In this document: positions 60,413 to 60,968 of the stretch, piece after piece
How the letters are laid out: each line of letters opens with the position of its first letter
Position numbering within the stretch: position 1 is the first letter of the stretch
Source: Bacteroidales bacterium
GTDB lineage: Bacteria; Bacteroidota; Bacteroidia; Bacteroidales; UBA932
NCBI GenBank assembly: GCA_017553405.1
Contig: JAFZME010000086.1
Location: 1-60,968, forward strand
Direction: 5' to 3'
Length of the DNA stretch: 60,968 nt
Notes under the pieces: model-generated
The model's input: only the letters and a program-made list of their open reading frames with translations
The model's database searches: none
What the model was told of the DNA's origin: nothing
Translations under genes and position numbers: made by a program

Positions 60413-60968
60413 CTATTTTACGTCGAGGCCGAGCTGGGAGACGAATTCGCGGACTTCGCTGTTTTTCTCGATGAGGTCCTTGGCCTTTTCTTCAGGCATA
60501 TAGGGGACTTTTTCTCTCTTCTCCTCGGGGGTGACGGATATGTAAATATTGATCTTGGAATATGAAAGGGATTCGCGGATGATGGACTCCATTTCCTTCA
60601 GCAGGCGCTCCTCCAGCCACGATTTCTGTGCGTCATTGACCACTTCGAAAGTTATGGTCCTGGCTCCTTCGCTGTCGCCGACGACAATCTCCGAAGCGGT
60701 GAGCGTGTTTTTCAGGCGGACCATCTGGGGATATTTTGCCGTGAGCGTGTCGATCATCCCGGCCCAGCCGTCCTTGAGGGCCTCGTCGGAGGGTGCTTCC
60801 GCGTCCTCGGCAACGGCGACGGCGCTTTCTTCCTCGGCCTTTTCCTTCGGCTCCTCCATCAGGCCTTTCAGGCTCAGGGCCGAAGCTGCGCTCTTACGAC
60901 GGCGGGGGGCTGGCTCAGATTTCTCGACTTCGCTCGAAATGACAGGGGGGACTTCGCTCGAAATGACA
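60413..60968 (-). CDS. dnaX: DNA polymerase III subunit gamma/tau, C-terminal part (truncated by window end)
   Basis: The clamp-loader subunit's C-terminal region, open to the window edge. At its C-terminus it has YSKINIYISVTPEEKREK and PYMPEEKAKDLIEKNSEVRE, a block I recognise from Bacteroidota DnaX tails. Upstream is an acidic Ala/Glu-rich linker (EKAEEESAVAVAEDAEAPSD). The first residues present encode VISSEVPPVISSEV, a direct repeat that is the translation of a short interspersed DNA repeat. The ATPase domain lies outside. A second start inside the window is not needed, since the frame has no stop to the edge. Confidence 0.8.
   Translation of the reverse strand, partial: VISSEVPPVISSEVEKSEPAPRRRKSAASALSLKGLMEEPKEKAEEESAVAVAEDAEAPSDEALKDGWAGMIDTLTAKYPQMVRLKNTLTASEIVVGDSEGARTITFEVVNDAQKSWLEERLLKEMESIIRESLSYSKINIYISVTPEEKREKVPYMPEEKAKDLIEKNSEVREFVSQLGLDVK
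60917..60968. repeat. Interspersed short repeat, two copies in dnaX
   Basis: GACTTCGCTCGAAATGACA occurs at 60926-60944 and 60950-60968 (19 of 19 identical, 5-nt G spacer), with AGATTTCTC on the flank. The second copy runs to the window edge. I recall this TTTCGAGCGAAGT-containing sequence as frequent in uncultured Bacteroidales assemblies. Confidence 0.7.

Overview
The window reads as chromosomal DNA of a GC-rich member of the Bacteroidota, most likely the order Bacteroidales. Four things support this. Many intergenic gaps carry the Bacteroidota sigma-ABfr promoter pattern (TTTG, about 20 nt, TAnnTTTG), for example before mreB, pyrH, the tRNA and the toxin-antitoxin pair. Shine-Dalgarno sequences are scarce. 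Several proteins are lineage-typical: a fused DAHP synthase/chorismate mutase, a TopA with C-terminal GxxGPYI repeats, a PDDEXK DUF1016 protein and a DnaX tail ending in a PYMPEEK block. Gene order is dense, with 1-20 nt overlaps. The genus cannot be fixed from sequence reading alone.

Layout. 1-7.5 kb: a tight plus-strand operon of guaB (partial), guaA, a tyrosine ammonia-lyase-like enzyme, an AraL-like phosphatase, an AraM-like glycerol-1-phosphate dehydrogenase and a 5'-nucleotidase lipoprotein. 7.5-9.8 kb: a 93-residue protein and a zinc-type P1B ATPase. 9.8-15.5 kb: the rod-shape operon mreB-mreC-mreD-PBP2-rodA on the minus strand. 15.6-23.4 kb: ispD, an Lrp regulator, topA, PBP1A, ddl and prmC. 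23.6-29 kb: a lipoprotein, a VapBC-type toxin-antitoxin pair, a membrane protein, a DUF3109 protein and an M16 homologue without its zinc site. 29-35.8 kb: a TPR protein, a U32 protein split into two genes, a YtxH/holin-X envelope cassette, an Xaa-Pro aminopeptidase, frr and pyrH. 35.9-43.9 kb: an orphan succinate dehydrogenase cytochrome b, then aromatic amino acid genes (trpB-like, pheA, aminotransferase, DAHP synthase/chorismate mutase, tyrA) with lpxK and an unknown outer-membrane protein between them. 43.9-46.6 kb: an array of A/T-stem hairpins and a GH78 rhamnosidase.

46.7-51.3 kb is the accessory part. It is visibly AT-richer and holds a lipoprotein, tRNA-Val(GAC), a deleted and frameshifted DUF1016 nuclease, and a three-gene operon: a 73-residue protein, a TM2 protein and a TPR protein with a tandem C-terminal repeat. 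This operon is preceded by what folds as a four-way-junction RNA with its own promoter and terminator. That RNA plus operon is my best candidate for an undescribed system. 51.3-61 kb returns to housekeeping: tandem deoxynucleoside kinases, an acyl-CoA synthetase, a TolC-like protein with a problematic start, a CPA2 antiporter, MurA with Asp in place of the fosfomycin-target Cys, LptB and the tail of DnaX. DnaX runs off the window inside a short repeat that I recall as common in uncultured Bacteroidales.

The genes cluster around envelope growth (mre, PBPs, ddl, murA, lpxK, lptB), aromatic amino acid synthesis and nucleotide supply. All family assignments come from reading motifs. No database search or folding programme was run.
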